From assembly GCF_039523435.1 (NCBI RefSeq), contig NZ_BAAAFH010000011.1, positions 186,001 through 250,000 of the forward strand: DNA of 64,000 bases, in the 5' to 3' direction. Position 1 is the stretch's first letter; every line of letters starts with the position of its first letter. This DNA comes from Wandonia haliotis. GTDB taxonomy: Bacteria; Bacteroidota; Bacteroidia; Flavobacteriales_D; Crocinitomicaceae. Below the pieces are notes generated by a model that was given only the letters and a program-made list of their open reading frames with translations, was not told the DNA's origin and searched no databases. A program made the position numbers and the translations under genes. This document shows, piece after piece, positions 1 through 8,979 of this stretch.

Positions 1-432
1 ATTGATGCGGCTGCTGATATGTATTGTACTCCTAAAGTTCCTTTTACAACTGAGGTGTGGCAGGAAGGTCACAAGTTAGTTTTACTGGTGTTTGTTAAGC
101 CTTCGGAGGAAAAACCTCATAAATCTCCTGATGAAGAAGGGAAGTGGGTGACGTATGTCCGGGTTGGAGACAATACCTTGCTGGCAAATAAGATTCTTGT
201 CAGAGTGTGGAAAAAGCAAAAAACAAACATTGCGCAACCGGAAGAAATGTCACAACCACAGCTTGATTTTTTAAGATTGATAGCTTCGCAGGAAAAGTCT
301 ACATTATCTTCTCTGTATCGAAATAGTTCATTAAAAAAAAGAGATATTGATGATCTTTTGGTCCTTTTTATTTGTTGGGGGCTGGTAGAACAGCAAATCA
401 CACCGGAAGGGACGTTCTATCTTTCAGTGTAA
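1..432 (+). CDS. AlbA_2-domain (Schlafen-type) protein, 3' part
   Basis: The frame is open from base 1, so the gene begins upstream of the window; the first ATG at 19 is internal. The visible part carries a GKWVTYVRVGDN-like strand pair that resembles the C-terminal half of the AlbA_2 (Schlafen AlbA_2, divergent AAA-associated) nucleic-acid-binding domain. A C-terminal stretch with a helix-turn-helix look follows, where relatives often carry a winged helix. In the family such proteins are putative DNA-binding regulators or RNA-processing factors; the actual target here cannot be told. It is followed by 222 bp without a gene before aconitase. Family assignment is from motif resemblance over a short fragment, so it is moderate only. 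Confidence 0.6.
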   Translation: MDAAADMYCTPKVPFTTEVWQEGHKLVLLVFVKPSEEKPHKSPDEEGKWVTYVRVGDNTLLANKILVRVWKKQKTNIAQPEEMSQPQLDFLRLIASQEKSTLSSLYRNSSLKKRDIDDLLVLFICWGLVEQQITPEGTFYLSV

Positions 433-654
433 TAGCTTTGTAAATCAGGCGATAAGTAAAGTTGCTTATTTGAGGTTTATTGATGCTTACTCTGATGACC
501 TTCTCAATTTTTTATCTTCATTTTTTGGTCATCTCTTTAATCAGTCTAAATAGCAATGTTTTTTTAGCATTTATTTTTAAATGGGGTGACAAATTATTAT
601 TTTCGCAATCCACATGTTTAATAAGTTAAATTTAAAAGAAAACCCGCTGTAATT

Positions 655-2931
655 ATGGTATTTGATTTGGATATGATCAAAAAGGTTTACGAGCGTTATC
701 CGGAGCGTATTGAGGCTGCGCGTAAGATGCTTGGTAAACCGATGACTTTGTCGGAAAAAATTCTTTACGCTCACCTTTGGGATGGAACCGCTTCAGAAGA
801 GTACTCTCGTGGAGGTTCTTATGTTGATTTTGCCCCGGATCGTGTCGCGATGCAGGATGCTACTGCGCAAATGGCCTTGCTTCAGTTTATGCAGGCTGGT
901 AAAAAAAAGGCTGCGGTTCCGTCAACAGTTCACGCGGATCACTTGATCTTGGCAAAATTAGGTGCTGATAAAGATTTACAGGATTCCTTGAATAAAAACA
1001 ATGAAGTATTCAACTTCCTGTCATCTGTATCCAATAAATACGGAATTGGTTTCTGGAAACCGGGAGCAGGTATTATTCACCAGGTTGTTCTTGAAAACTA
1101 TGCTTTTCCGGGAGGAATGATGATCGGTACCGATTCACACACGGTAAATGCGGGTGGACTTGGAATGGTGGCTATCGGTGTCGGTGGTGCTGATGCGGTA
1201 GACGTTATGGCAGGTATGCCATGGGAACTGAAGTTTCCAAAACTTATTGGTGTTAAATTAACAGGTAAACTGAACGGTTGGACGGCTCCTAAAGATGTAA
1301 TTCTTAAGGTAGCAGGTATTCTTACTGTAAAAGGTGGTACAGGATGTATCGTAGAATACTTTGGGGAAGGTGCTAAGTCACTTTCAGCAACTGGTAAAGG
1401 AACGATCTGTAACATGGGTGCGGAAATAGGTGCTACAACTTCTACTTTTGGTTATGACGATTCAATGCGTCGTTATCTTGAAGCAACAGGACGTAAAGAA
1501 GTAGTTGAATTAGCTGATAAAATTGCAGATCATCTTACAGGTGATGACGAGGTTTACGCAAATCCAGAAAAATATTTTGATCAGTTGATCGAAATCGACC
1601 TTTCTACTTTGGAGCCACATGTGAACGGACCATTTACTCCGGATCGGGCAACACCTGTTTCTCAGATGAGAAAAGAGGCGGAAGCTAACGGATGGCCTAT
1701 GAAAGTAGAGTGGGGATTGATTGGTTCATGTACCAACTCTTCTTACGAAGATATTTCGCGTGCTGCATCTATTGCTCAGCAGGCGTTGGATAAAGGTTTG
1801 AAACCAAAGGCTGAATTCGGTATTAACCCGGGATCGGAGCAGGTTCGTTTTACAATCGAACGTGATGGATTTATTGGGTTGTTCGAACAATTGGGTACAA
1901 AAATATTTACAAATGCCTGTGGACCATGTATTGGTCAATGGGACAGAGAAGGAGCGGACAAAGGAGAAGTGAATACAATCGTTCATTCTTTCAACCGTAA
2001 CTTTGCAAAACGTGCAGACGGGAATCCGAATACGCATGCTTTTGTTACCTCTCCTGAAATGGTAGCTGCTTTAGCTATCTCCGGAGATTTAGGGTTCAAC
2101 CCGATCACGGATACATTGACAAATGACAAAGGAGAGCAGGTTAAATTGGATCCTCCGACTGGATGGGAACTTCCTCCTAAGGGATTTGATGTAGATGATC
2201 CGGGATACCAGGCACCTGCAGAAGATGGATCTGGTGTGGAAGTAGTAGTGAAACCTGATTCTGAACGTCTTCAACTTCTTGAAAGTTTCCCGGCATGGGA
2301 CGGTAAAAACATTACAGGAGCCAAGTTGTTGATTAAAGCGCAAGGTAAATGTACAACGGATCACATTTCTATGGCTGGTCCATGGTTACGTTACCGCGGA
2401 CACCTTGACAATATCTCTAACAATATGTTGATTGGTGCAGTGAATGCATTCAACGGAGAAACCAATAAGGTGAAAAACCAGTTAACTGGTTCTTACGGAG
2501 AAGTTCCGGCTACACAGCGCGCCTACAAAGCCGCAGGTATTCCTTCGGTTGTAGTTGGAGATCACAACTACGGAGAAGGTTCTTCCCGTGAGCACGCAGC
2601 AATGGAGCCACGTCATTTGGGAGTACGAGCAGTAATTGTTAAGTCGTTTGCACGTATTCACGAAACCAACCTTAAAAAGCAAGGTATGTTAGGGCTTACT
2701 TTTGTAAATGAAGCAGATTACGATAAAGTACAGGAAGATGATGTAATTAACTTCCTTGATCTTGATCAGTTTGCTCCAGGGAAAGCACTTTCGGTGGAGT
2801 TTGTTCATGCGGACGGTTCTAAAGATGTAGTTTCTTTGAATCATACCTACAACGAACAGCAGATTGAATGGTTTGTGGCAGGTTCTGCACTGAACTTGAT
2901 TAAAGCTGAAGCTGCTAAAGGAAAAGCATAA
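655..2931 (+). CDS. acn: Aconitate hydratase, mitochondrial type
   Basis: Isomerises citrate to isocitrate via cis-aconitate in the TCA cycle; cytoplasmic 4Fe-4S enzyme. At 758 residues it has the length of mitochondrial-type aconitase, shorter than bacterial AcnA or AcnB. The three cluster ligands are visible as Cys359 (GSCTNSS) and Cys422/Cys425 (CGPC). The substrate-binding TDSHT motif is near residue 159, and the swivel-domain motifs GEGSSREHAA and KSFARIHETN are near the C-terminus. The chosen ATG gives the family-like N-terminus. The gene stands alone, closed by a strong terminator 25 bp after the stop. A citrate synthase or isocitrate dehydrogenase is not in the window. Confidence 0.96.
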   Translation: MVFDLDMIKKVYERYPERIEAARKMLGKPMTLSEKILYAHLWDGTASEEYSRGGSYVDFAPDRVAMQDATAQMALLQFMQAGKKKAAVPSTVHADHLILAKLGADKDLQDSLNKNNEVFNFLSSVSNKYGIGFWKPGAGIIHQVVLENYAFPGGMMIGTDSHTVNAGGLGMVAIGVGGADAVDVMAGMPWELKFPKLIGVKLTGKLNGWTAPKDVILKVAGILTVKGGTGCIVEYFGEGAKSLSATGKGTICNMGAEIGATTSTFGYDDSMRRYLEATGRKEVVELADKIADHLTGDDEVYANPEKYFDQLIEIDLSTLEPHVNGPFTPDRATPVSQMRKEAEANGWPMKVEWGLIGSCTNSSYEDISRAASIAQQALDKGLKPKAEFGINPGSEQVRFTIERDGFIGLFEQLGTKIFTNACGPCIGQWDREGADKGEVNTIVHSFNRNFAKRADGNPNTHAFVTSPEMVAALAISGDLGFNPITDTLTNDKGEQVKLDPPTGWELPPKGFDVDDPGYQAPAEDGSGVEVVVKPDSERLQLLESFPAWDGKNITGAKLLIKAQGKCTTDHISMAGPWLRYRGHLDNISNNMLIGAVNAFNGETNKVKNQLTGSYGEVPATQRAYKAAGIPSVVVGDHNYGEGSSREHAAMEPRHLGVRAVIVKSFARIHETNLKKQGMLGLTFVNEADYDKVQEDDVINFLDLDQFAPGKALSVEFVHADGSKDVVSLNHTYNEQQIEWFVAGSALNLIKAEAAKGKA

Positions 2932-2955
2932 GCAATAAGTAATTGTAAAGATAGA

Positions 2956-2985
2956 GTCCCCGTGTTTTGACACGGGGACTTTTTT
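2956..2985 (+). terminator. Intrinsic terminator after aconitase
   Basis: A perfect 10-bp GC-rich stem (2956-2965 with 2970-2979) closes a TTTG loop and is followed by six T. It lies 25 bp after the aconitase stop and ahead of the ettA promoter, so aconitase is monocistronic. Confidence 0.95.
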
Positions 2986-3006
2986 ATAAATATCAGGTGT
3001 ATTTTG

Positions 3007-3014
3007 TACATTTG
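3007..3014 (+). promoter_or_regulatory. -7 box of ettA operon
   Basis: TACATTTG matches the Bacteroidota TAnnTTTG element. It sits 20 nt before the ettA ATG. No clear TTG/TTTG -33 element is seen at the usual spacing. Confidence 0.6.
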
Positions 3015-3034
3015 AGACTTAAATCATTTAGACT

Positions 3035-4723
3035 ATGTCAGACGACAAGAAGATAATTTTTTCAATGCACCGCGTGTCAAAGACGACACCAATGGGCAAG
3101 CAGATTATTAAAGATATTTCTCTTTCCTTTTTTTATGGAGCGAAAATCGGTATTATCGGTTTGAACGGATCGGGTAAATCTACCGTATTAAAGATTATTG
3201 CAGGTCTTGATACCGCGTATCAGGGAGATGTGTCAATTGTGGAAGGCTATACTGTAGGGTATCTGCCTCAGGAGCCGGAACTGGATCCTGCCAAAACGGT
3301 TAAGGAAGTTGTGATGGAAGGGGCACAGGAAACAGTTGATGTTTTGAAAGAATACGAAGAGATTAACAATGCCTTTATGGATGAAGAGGTATTGAATGAT
3401 CCTGATAAAATGGATAAGCTAATTGCCCGCCAGGGACAGGTACAGGATAAAATTGATGCGCTTGATGCGTGGGAATTGGACACAAAACTGGAGCGAGCTA
3501 TGGATGCTCTGCGTTGTCCTCCGGACGACCAGATTGTTGAACATTTGTCAGGAGGAGAGAAACGCCGTATTGCTTTATGTCGTTTGTTGATTCAAAATCC
3601 GGATATTCTTTTGTTGGATGAGCCTACCAACCACCTAGATGCAGAATCAATTCACTGGTTGGAACAACACTTACAACAATATAAGGGAACGGTAATTGCA
3701 ATTACGCACGACCGTTACTTCCTGGATAATGTTGCCGGTTGGATTCTTGAATTGGACAGAGGAGAGGGTATTCCATGGAAAGGGAACTATTCTTCGTGGT
3801 TGGATCAGAAATCAAAACGACTTCAACAGGAAGAAAAACAGGCTTCGAAGCGTCAGAAGATGTTAGAGCGTGAGTTAGAGTGGGTACGAATGAATCCTAA
3901 AGGACGTCATGCGAAGAACAAAGCGCGTCTGGCAAATTACGACAAGATGATGTCTGAAGAGATGAAGGATAAAGAGTTAACGCTTGAAATTCCGATTCCA
4001 AATGGTCCGCGTTTGGGAACCAATGTAATTGATGCCATTCATGTAGCCAAGTCTTTTGGAGATAAGTTGTTGTATGATGATTTGAATTTTAAACTGCCAC
4101 CGGCAGGAATTGTGGGGATTGTAGGGCCTAATGGTGCCGGAAAAACTACAATTTTTAAAATGATAATGGGAGAGCTACAACCTGATTCAGGAAACTTTGA
4201 AGTAGGGGATACCGTTAAAATCGGATACGTAGACCAGAATCATAAAGATCTTGATCCTGAAAAGTCTGTAATTGATGTGGTTTCAAACGGATTAGAATTT
4301 GTTGAAATAGGTAACCAAAAAATCAATGCGAGAGCTTACATTTCGAAATTTGGTTTTGTAGGAGGTGACCAAAGCAAAAAGGTTGGTGTGCTGTCCGGAG
4401 GAGAGCGAAATCGTCTTCATCTTGCAATGACAATGATGACAGAAGCAAACGTATTATTGCTGGATGAGCCTACCAACGATATTGATGTGAATACATTACG
4501 TGCTTTGGAAGAAGGAATTATGAATTTTGCAGGTTGTGCTGTGGTTATTTCTCACGACCGTTGGTTCCTGGATCGTATTTGTACACATATCCTGGCTTTT
4601 GAAGGCGATTCACAGGTGTACTGGTTTGAAGGATCTTACTCGGAGTACGAAGAGAATAAGAAAAAACGATTGGGAGACACCGGACCGACACGTATGCGTT
4701 ATAAAAAACTAATGAAAGATTAG
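3035..4723 (+). CDS. ettA: Energy-dependent translational throttle protein EttA (ABC-F)
   Basis: Soluble ABC-F ATPase that in E. coli binds the ribosomal E site and gates entry into elongation according to ATP/ADP. Two nucleotide-binding domains are intact: Walker A GLNGSGKS at residues 42-49 and GPNGAGKT in the second half, signatures LSGGEKRR and LSGGERNR, Walker B LLLDEPTN twice and SHDR/THDR switch regions. The inter-domain linker contains the EttA-typical ELEWVRMNPKGR motif. Length 562 is close to the E. coli protein. It heads a run with the DUF3820 gene (1 bp gap) and the YdeI-like gene. It is paralogous to the ABC-F gene at 62009, which has only one fully intact site. Confidence 0.95.
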   Translation: MSDDKKIIFSMHRVSKTTPMGKQIIKDISLSFFYGAKIGIIGLNGSGKSTVLKIIAGLDTAYQGDVSIVEGYTVGYLPQEPELDPAKTVKEVVMEGAQETVDVLKEYEEINNAFMDEEVLNDPDKMDKLIARQGQVQDKIDALDAWELDTKLERAMDALRCPPDDQIVEHLSGGEKRRIALCRLLIQNPDILLLDEPTNHLDAESIHWLEQHLQQYKGTVIAITHDRYFLDNVAGWILELDRGEGIPWKGNYSSWLDQKSKRLQQEEKQASKRQKMLERELEWVRMNPKGRHAKNKARLANYDKMMSEEMKDKELTLEIPIPNGPRLGTNVIDAIHVAKSFGDKLLYDDLNFKLPPAGIVGIVGPNGAGKTTIFKMIMGELQPDSGNFEVGDTVKIGYVDQNHKDLDPEKSVIDVVSNGLEFVEIGNQKINARAYISKFGFVGGDQSKKVGVLSGGERNRLHLAMTMMTEANVLLLDEPTNDIDVNTLRALEEGIMNFAGCAVVISHDRWFLDRICTHILAFEGDSQVYWFEGSYSEYEENKKKRLGDTGPTRMRYKKLMKD

Positions 4724-4724
4724 T

Positions 4725-4937
4725 ATGCAGAAAGAGCATCTGATAAAATTAGCTAATACAAAAATGCCCTTTGGAAAATACCAGGGGCATTTTTTGGTGG
4801 ATTTACCTGAACCCTACCTTGTTTGGTTCCGGCAAAATGGCTTCCCAAAAGGAACCATAGGAAGTATGTTGGAAGAAATGCTGGAAATAAAAATTAATGG
4901 ATTAGAACACTTGATCCGACCACTCATTCGGAAGTAG
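4725..4937 (+). CDS. DUF3820 family small protein
   Basis: A 70-residue protein with the DUF3820 signature: MPFGKYQGHFLVDLP near residue 14, EPYLVWF near 29, and a C-terminal LEIKINGLEHLIRPL. Function is unknown; the family has been labelled a putative quorum-sensing-regulated virulence factor, but nothing here tests that. It starts one base after the ettA stop, so it is almost certainly cotranscribed and translationally coupled with ettA. No signal peptide or membrane segment is present. Confidence 0.85.
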   Translation: MQKEHLIKLANTKMPFGKYQGHFLVDLPEPYLVWFRQNGFPKGTIGSMLEEMLEIKINGLEHLIRPLIRK

Positions 4938-4940
4938 AAA

Positions 4941-5594
4941 GTGAAAGAACAACCTGGAAAAATAGAATTGAATCCACAGGTAGATGATTACCTTGTCAAT
5001 GGTTGTATGCGTTGCAAATATGGAGCGACACCAAAATGTAAGGTAAATGACTGGAGAGAAGAATTAGAAACACTCCGGCAAATTGTTCTGGAAACAGGTC
5101 TGAAAGAGGAAGTAAAGTGGGGAGTACCTGTGTATACCAATAAAGGGAAAAACATTGTTTCAGTCAGTGCATTAAAAGAGTCTGCAACTATTGGCTTTTT
5201 TAAAGGTGCTTTATTGGAGGATAACCAAAATATCCTAGTGCAACAAGGAGCAATACAGGCAGCCCGAATAATTAGGTTTACCTCGTTGAATAGTATTAAA
5301 ACTCTGGAAAAAACGCTGAAAGCATATATACAGGAAGCGATAACCATCGAAGAAAGTGGAAAGAAAATAGTATTTGGTAAGCAAAAGGAAGTACTTCCTG
5401 AAGAGTTAATACAGGCTTTCGAGAGTGATCCGGGGTTAAAAAAAGCTTTTTATGCATTAACTCCGGGGAGGCAAAGAGGTTATATAATTTATTTTTCGCA
5501 ACCTAAACATTCTGTAACAAGAAGCAGCCGGGTTGAAAAGTGCAAACAACAAATCTTTGAAGGAATAGGGTTGAATGATAAATATAAGAAGTAG
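4941..5594 (+). CDS. YdeI/OmpD-associated (DUF1801-like) protein with N-terminal Cys cluster
   Basis: 217 residues starting from GTG, 3 bp after the DUF3820 stop. It has the YdeI-type layout: a DUF1801-like core (EEVKWGVPVYT, IVSVSALKE, GFFKGALL, QAARIIRF) and a C-terminal helical part with the LTPGRQRGYIIYFSQPK motif that defines YdeI-like proteins. Unlike its paralogue at 7331 it has an N-terminal extension with C22-x2-C25-x7-C33, possibly metal-binding. Function is unknown; YdeI of Bacillus has been linked to antimicrobial-peptide tolerance. It is in a probable operon with ettA and the DUF3820 gene. Confidence 0.8.
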   Translation: MKEQPGKIELNPQVDDYLVNGCMRCKYGATPKCKVNDWREELETLRQIVLETGLKEEVKWGVPVYTNKGKNIVSVSALKESATIGFFKGALLEDNQNILVQQGAIQAARIIRFTSLNSIKTLEKTLKAYIQEAITIEESGKKIVFGKQKEVLPEELIQAFESDPGLKKAFYALTPGRQRGYIIYFSQPKHSVTRSSRVEKCKQQIFEGIGLNDKYKK

Positions 5595-5672
5595 AACCCG
5601 ATAGTTGGATACTTTGAATTATTTGTACCAAATCGTATTGTAGAGCGTTAGATTTATTAAAAATCATCTGGT

Positions 5673-6545
5673 ATGATAGAAATTACAAGACGAAAAAGGC
5701 GATCAGTTTTCAGTAAACTTAAATGGTCTGTTGTTCCCGTTTTTATCTTTGGTTTTTTATTCGGAGCCTGTAAGAAAGACAGTGCTATAAAACCAACGGG
5801 AAATAATCTGGCAAAACCGGTATACAATCAGGCCTATAGTGAAAATCATGATCCGGATACTATAGATGATATCGTCAGTGAAGCGAAAAATGCATACGTC
5901 CTTGTGGATCCGTTTATGCCGGGTGTTGCTGAAAAAATTCCTTCTATTCAGGCGAATAATAATGAAGTAGGAGGCTACATTAGTATAGGAACGGGAGAAA
6001 GTTGGAGAAATGATTTTCCGGATCTGGTACCATTTCTGGTAACCACGCAATGGAAAGAGTGGGAGGGAGAGTTTTTTGTAAAGAAAACTACTACAGGAAT
6101 TCTTCAGGTTATGAAGAGGAGAATTGATCAATTAGCTGATTGGGGCTGCGATTGGGTCGAGTTTGATAACATGGACTGGTTTTTTGATGAAGATCTTAAA
6201 AGCAAATACGGAATTGAAGTGACAAGGTCGCAGGGGATTGCGTATTACCAGGAACTTTGTGAGTATGCACATACCAAAGGACTGAAATGTATGGCAAAAA
6301 ATCATGTTGTTGAAGCAAATAATTTTGACGGTGTGCTCTACGAATCCTATCGAAAAGAAAAAAACTGGTGGGATCAGGAAGGTGCACAACACTTTCTTGA
6401 CGCAGGTAAGTTGGTAATTATCAATCATTATGACGAACCGCGCCCTAATACTGTATACGCCGAGTATATAGACCTTTACAATGAAGGAGTTTCATATATA
6501 TGCGAGAGTTCGAAAGAAAAAAAGTATATTCATTATAATCAATAA
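5673..6545 (+). CDS. GH114 endo-alpha-1,4-polygalactosaminidase-like lipoprotein
   Basis: The first ~32 residues are a basic start plus hydrophobic segment ending in FGAC, so Cys33 is the likely lipidated residue; the following KKD is an acidic/basic stretch common in Bacteroidota surface lipoproteins. The mature part has the GH114 TIM-barrel signature: GGYISIGTGESWR near residue 100, the VEFDNMDW strand near 163 with candidate acidic catalytic residues, and KCMAKNHV further on. The family hydrolyses alpha-1,4-galactosaminogalactan or Pel-like polymers. No partial Pel locus is visible nearby; it lies between the first YdeI-like gene (78 bp gap) and map (14 bp gap). Substrate is inferred from family only. 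Confidence 0.83.
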   Translation: MIEITRRKRRSVFSKLKWSVVPVFIFGFLFGACKKDSAIKPTGNNLAKPVYNQAYSENHDPDTIDDIVSEAKNAYVLVDPFMPGVAEKIPSIQANNNEVGGYISIGTGESWRNDFPDLVPFLVTTQWKEWEGEFFVKKTTTGILQVMKRRIDQLADWGCDWVEFDNMDWFFDEDLKSKYGIEVTRSQGIAYYQELCEYAHTKGLKCMAKNHVVEANNFDGVLYESYRKEKNWWDQEGAQHFLDAGKLVIINHYDEPRPNTVYAEYIDLYNEGVSYICESSKEKKYIHYNQ

Positions 6546-6559
6546 TAAAGAATAAAAAA

Positions 6560-7324
6560 ATGTCAATAACAAATGATACGGAATGGATAGGAATGCAAAA
6601 GGCGGGGCAGGCAGTTGCGCATACATTGCGGGAAATGATGAATTACGCGCAACCAGGAATGAGTACAAAGCAATTGGATGAATACGGAGCTGGAATCTTA
6701 GAAAGTTTTGGAGCTAGATCAGCTCCCTATCTTACGTATGATTTTCCGGGATACACCTGCATTAGCGTGAATAATGAGTTCTGTCATGGAATTCCCTCCG
6801 ATAGCAGAATAGTTCAGGAAGGAGACCTTATAAATATTGATGTTTCGGCTGAACTAGACGGATTCTGGGCGGACAATGGAGCTTCATTTGTGTTGGGAAA
6901 TGACATTCATAATCATCAAAAGTTAGTTGACGCTTCCAGGGAAATTCTGCATAAAACTCTTGAAAACATTAGAGGTGGTGTGAAAATTTCAGATATAGGT
7001 CATTTGATGGAAACAGAGGCTAAAAAGAGAGGGTATAAGGTCATTAAAAATCTCGCCGGACATGGAATCGGAAGAAGTTTGCATGAACAACCTGATGAAT
7101 TACTGAATTACAAAAACCGTTTTGATAAGAGGCGTTTTCGTAAAAATTCAGTCGTAGCAATTGAGACTTTTATTTCTACAGATTCATTGTATGCAGAAAC
7201 TTTACGCGATGGTTGGACCATGGTTGGAAATAAGGGAGGATTTATGGCACAACATGAACATACAATTGTGATTACCGATGGAAAACCGGTAATTCTTACA
7301 GAGGCGAATGAAATACTGAAGTAA
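6560..7324 (+). CDS. map: Type I methionine aminopeptidase
   Basis: Cytosolic metalloprotease removing the initiator methionine. All five dimetal ligands are visible: Asp94, Asp105, His168, Glu202 and Glu233, plus the substrate-contacting His76 in the CHGIP motif. Length 254 is typical of the catalytic-domain-only bacterial form. Instead of the usual housekeeping position among ribosomal-protein genes, it lies between a secreted glycosidase gene and a YdeI-like gene (6 bp gap). It may therefore be a second, accessory copy; this cannot be confirmed inside the window. The DGFWADN segment differs from the more common DGFHGDT. Confidence 0.93.
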   Translation: MSITNDTEWIGMQKAGQAVAHTLREMMNYAQPGMSTKQLDEYGAGILESFGARSAPYLTYDFPGYTCISVNNEFCHGIPSDSRIVQEGDLINIDVSAELDGFWADNGASFVLGNDIHNHQKLVDASREILHKTLENIRGGVKISDIGHLMETEAKKRGYKVIKNLAGHGIGRSLHEQPDELLNYKNRFDKRRFRKNSVVAIETFISTDSLYAETLRDGWTMVGNKGGFMAQHEHTIVITDGKPVILTEANEILK

Positions 7325-7330
7325 CTGGTT

Positions 7331-7912
7331 ATGAATATACAGGCAGAACACTTTTTTGAAGAAGCAAAGAAATGGAAAAGCGAATTTCTCATGTTGCGGG
7401 AGATTATCGGGGAACATCCATTACTTGAAGAGGAGTACAAGTGGAAACATCCTTGCTATACTTTTGAAGGGAAAAATATTGTGCTTATTCACGGGTTTAA
7501 GGAGTATTGTGCCTTGTTATTCCATAAAGGAGCTTTATTGAAAGACCGGAAAGGAATTTTAATTCAGCAAACCAGTAATGTACAGTCTGCGCGGCAAATT
7601 CGCTTTACCAGCGTTAAACAAGTCTCAGAATTGAGATCAATCATCAAAGAATATCTGGAAGAGGCGATTGAAATAGAACGATCGGGGAAGAAGGTGCAAT
7701 TAAAAGAAGTTGCTGATTATCCGGTCCCGGAGGAGTTCCATAAAGCATTACAAGAAGATAAAGCCTTGAAGGCGGCATTTAATGCATTATCTCCCGGTCG
7801 ACAAAAGGCCTATTTATTTTATTTCAATCAGGCAAAACAATCCAAAACCAGAGAAGCGAGGATTGAAAAATACTATCAACACATTTTAGATGGAAAAGGA
7901 ATCAAAGAGTAA
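7331..7912 (+). CDS. YdeI/OmpD-associated (DUF1801-like) protein, second copy
   Basis: 193 residues, six bases after map. It shares the full order of motifs with the protein at 4941: EEYKWKHPCYTF, LLFHKGALL, SARQIRFTS, IEIERSGKKV and the C-terminal LSPGRQKAYLFYFNQAKQ. It lacks that protein's N-terminal Cys-x2-Cys extension. The two are dispersed paralogues about 1.7 kb apart with the glycosidase and map between them. No signal peptide or membrane segment. Function unknown. Confidence 0.82.
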   Translation: MNIQAEHFFEEAKKWKSEFLMLREIIGEHPLLEEEYKWKHPCYTFEGKNIVLIHGFKEYCALLFHKGALLKDRKGILIQQTSNVQSARQIRFTSVKQVSELRSIIKEYLEEAIEIERSGKKVQLKEVADYPVPEEFHKALQEDKALKAAFNALSPGRQKAYLFYFNQAKQSKTREARIEKYYQHILDGKGIKE

Positions 7913-7959
7913 AGGACGGTTATAAGAAGAGGGTTGAAAATAATTCAAAAGAGCCGAAC

Positions 7960-7987
7960 TTGTTTTTTTATCGTTTACCTACCTTTG
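7960..7987 (+). promoter_or_regulatory. Promoter of the bestrophin gene
   Basis: TTG at 7960-7962 and TACCTTTG at 7980-7987, separated by 17 bp, match the Bacteroidota -33/-7 consensus. The leader to the ATG at 8055 would be about 60 nt, longer than for most genes here. Confidence 0.75.
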
Positions 7988-8054
7988 CGGGCATAAATGA
8001 AATAATGACCGGAGTAAATAATACAAATCCGGGACTAAAACGAAAACTTCCGCA

Positions 8055-8939
8055 ATGATAAAATATGATCCTAAATCCTGGGTGTTACACATTCTATCCA
8101 TCCATAAGAGTGATACCGTCAGAATGTTATGGAAAGAATTACTGTACATGGCAATTCTTACTTCCATTCTTACGTATATTGAAATTACCTACTTACCCAA
8201 TGCAAAGTGGACAAAGGACTTAATGGCTGTGTATTCCCTGGTTGGTTTCGTATTGTCCCTTCTTCTTGTTTTTCGTACCAACACAGGTTATGAACGATGG
8301 TGGGAAGGTCGAAAGAAATGGGGAGAATTGGTCAATAATACACGTAATTTAGCCATTAAAATAAATGCAAGTTCAGTTTCAGATGAGACCAAGTCCTTTT
8401 TTCGCCGTATGATTCCCAACATTACCTACGCTGTAAAAGAACACTTACGCAACGGCGTTGTTTTGGAAGAATTAGATCTTACAACCGATGAGCGAAAACT
8501 ATTGGATGAATCATCACATATTCCCAATACACTGGTGAACGGTATGTACAATCGGCTTGAAAGAGAAAAAAAGGTAGGGAATATTTCTGATGTTGAAATG
8601 ATGATAGTGGATACTAATCTGAAAACATTTGCCGATATCTACGGAGCTTGTGAGCGCATCAAGAACACACCGATTCCATACTCGTACAGTTTGTTTCTAA
8701 AGAAATTCATTGTACTCTATGTAACTACGATGCCATTGGCTTTCATCACTTCGTTTGGTTACTGGTCAATTCTTGTTGTTGTATTCGTATTCTATGTGTT
8801 GGTTTCTATGGAAGTGTTGGCAGAGGAAATCGAAGATCCTTTCGGAAGAGATGATAATGATTTACCAACAGATGAACTCTGTGAGAAGATCAAAGCCAAT
8901 TGTGAGGAGGTTTTTTCAACAAATTTCCCAGAGAAATAA
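8055..8939 (+). CDS. Bestrophin-family (UPF0187) channel-like membrane protein
   Basis: Inner-membrane protein of 294 residues. Two N-terminal membrane segments (about 30-50 and 58-75) are followed by the bestrophin signature FRTNTGYERWWEGRKKWGELVNNTRNLA at about residues 77-104. A central soluble helical region follows, then two more hydrophobic segments (about 215-255) and the conserved EVLAEEIEDPFG motif. Bacterial bestrophins form pentameric ion channels; ion selectivity cannot be read from sequence. It has its own promoter and is followed 40 bp later by the msrB-msrA pair. Confidence 0.92.
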   Translation: MIKYDPKSWVLHILSIHKSDTVRMLWKELLYMAILTSILTYIEITYLPNAKWTKDLMAVYSLVGFVLSLLLVFRTNTGYERWWEGRKKWGELVNNTRNLAIKINASSVSDETKSFFRRMIPNITYAVKEHLRNGVVLEELDLTTDERKLLDESSHIPNTLVNGMYNRLEREKKVGNISDVEMMIVDTNLKTFADIYGACERIKNTPIPYSYSLFLKKFIVLYVTTMPLAFITSFGYWSILVVVFVFYVLVSMEVLAEEIEDPFGRDDNDLPTDELCEKIKANCEEVFSTNFPEK

Positions 8940-8979
8940 ATAAAATCCAAAAACCTTTCGTTTTCGTAGTTGTTATAAT

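Noticed and set aside
5595..5672. Possible tRNA or small RNA between the YdeI-like and GH114 genes
   Set aside because: No cloverleaf or T-tract hairpin; only AT-rich spacer.
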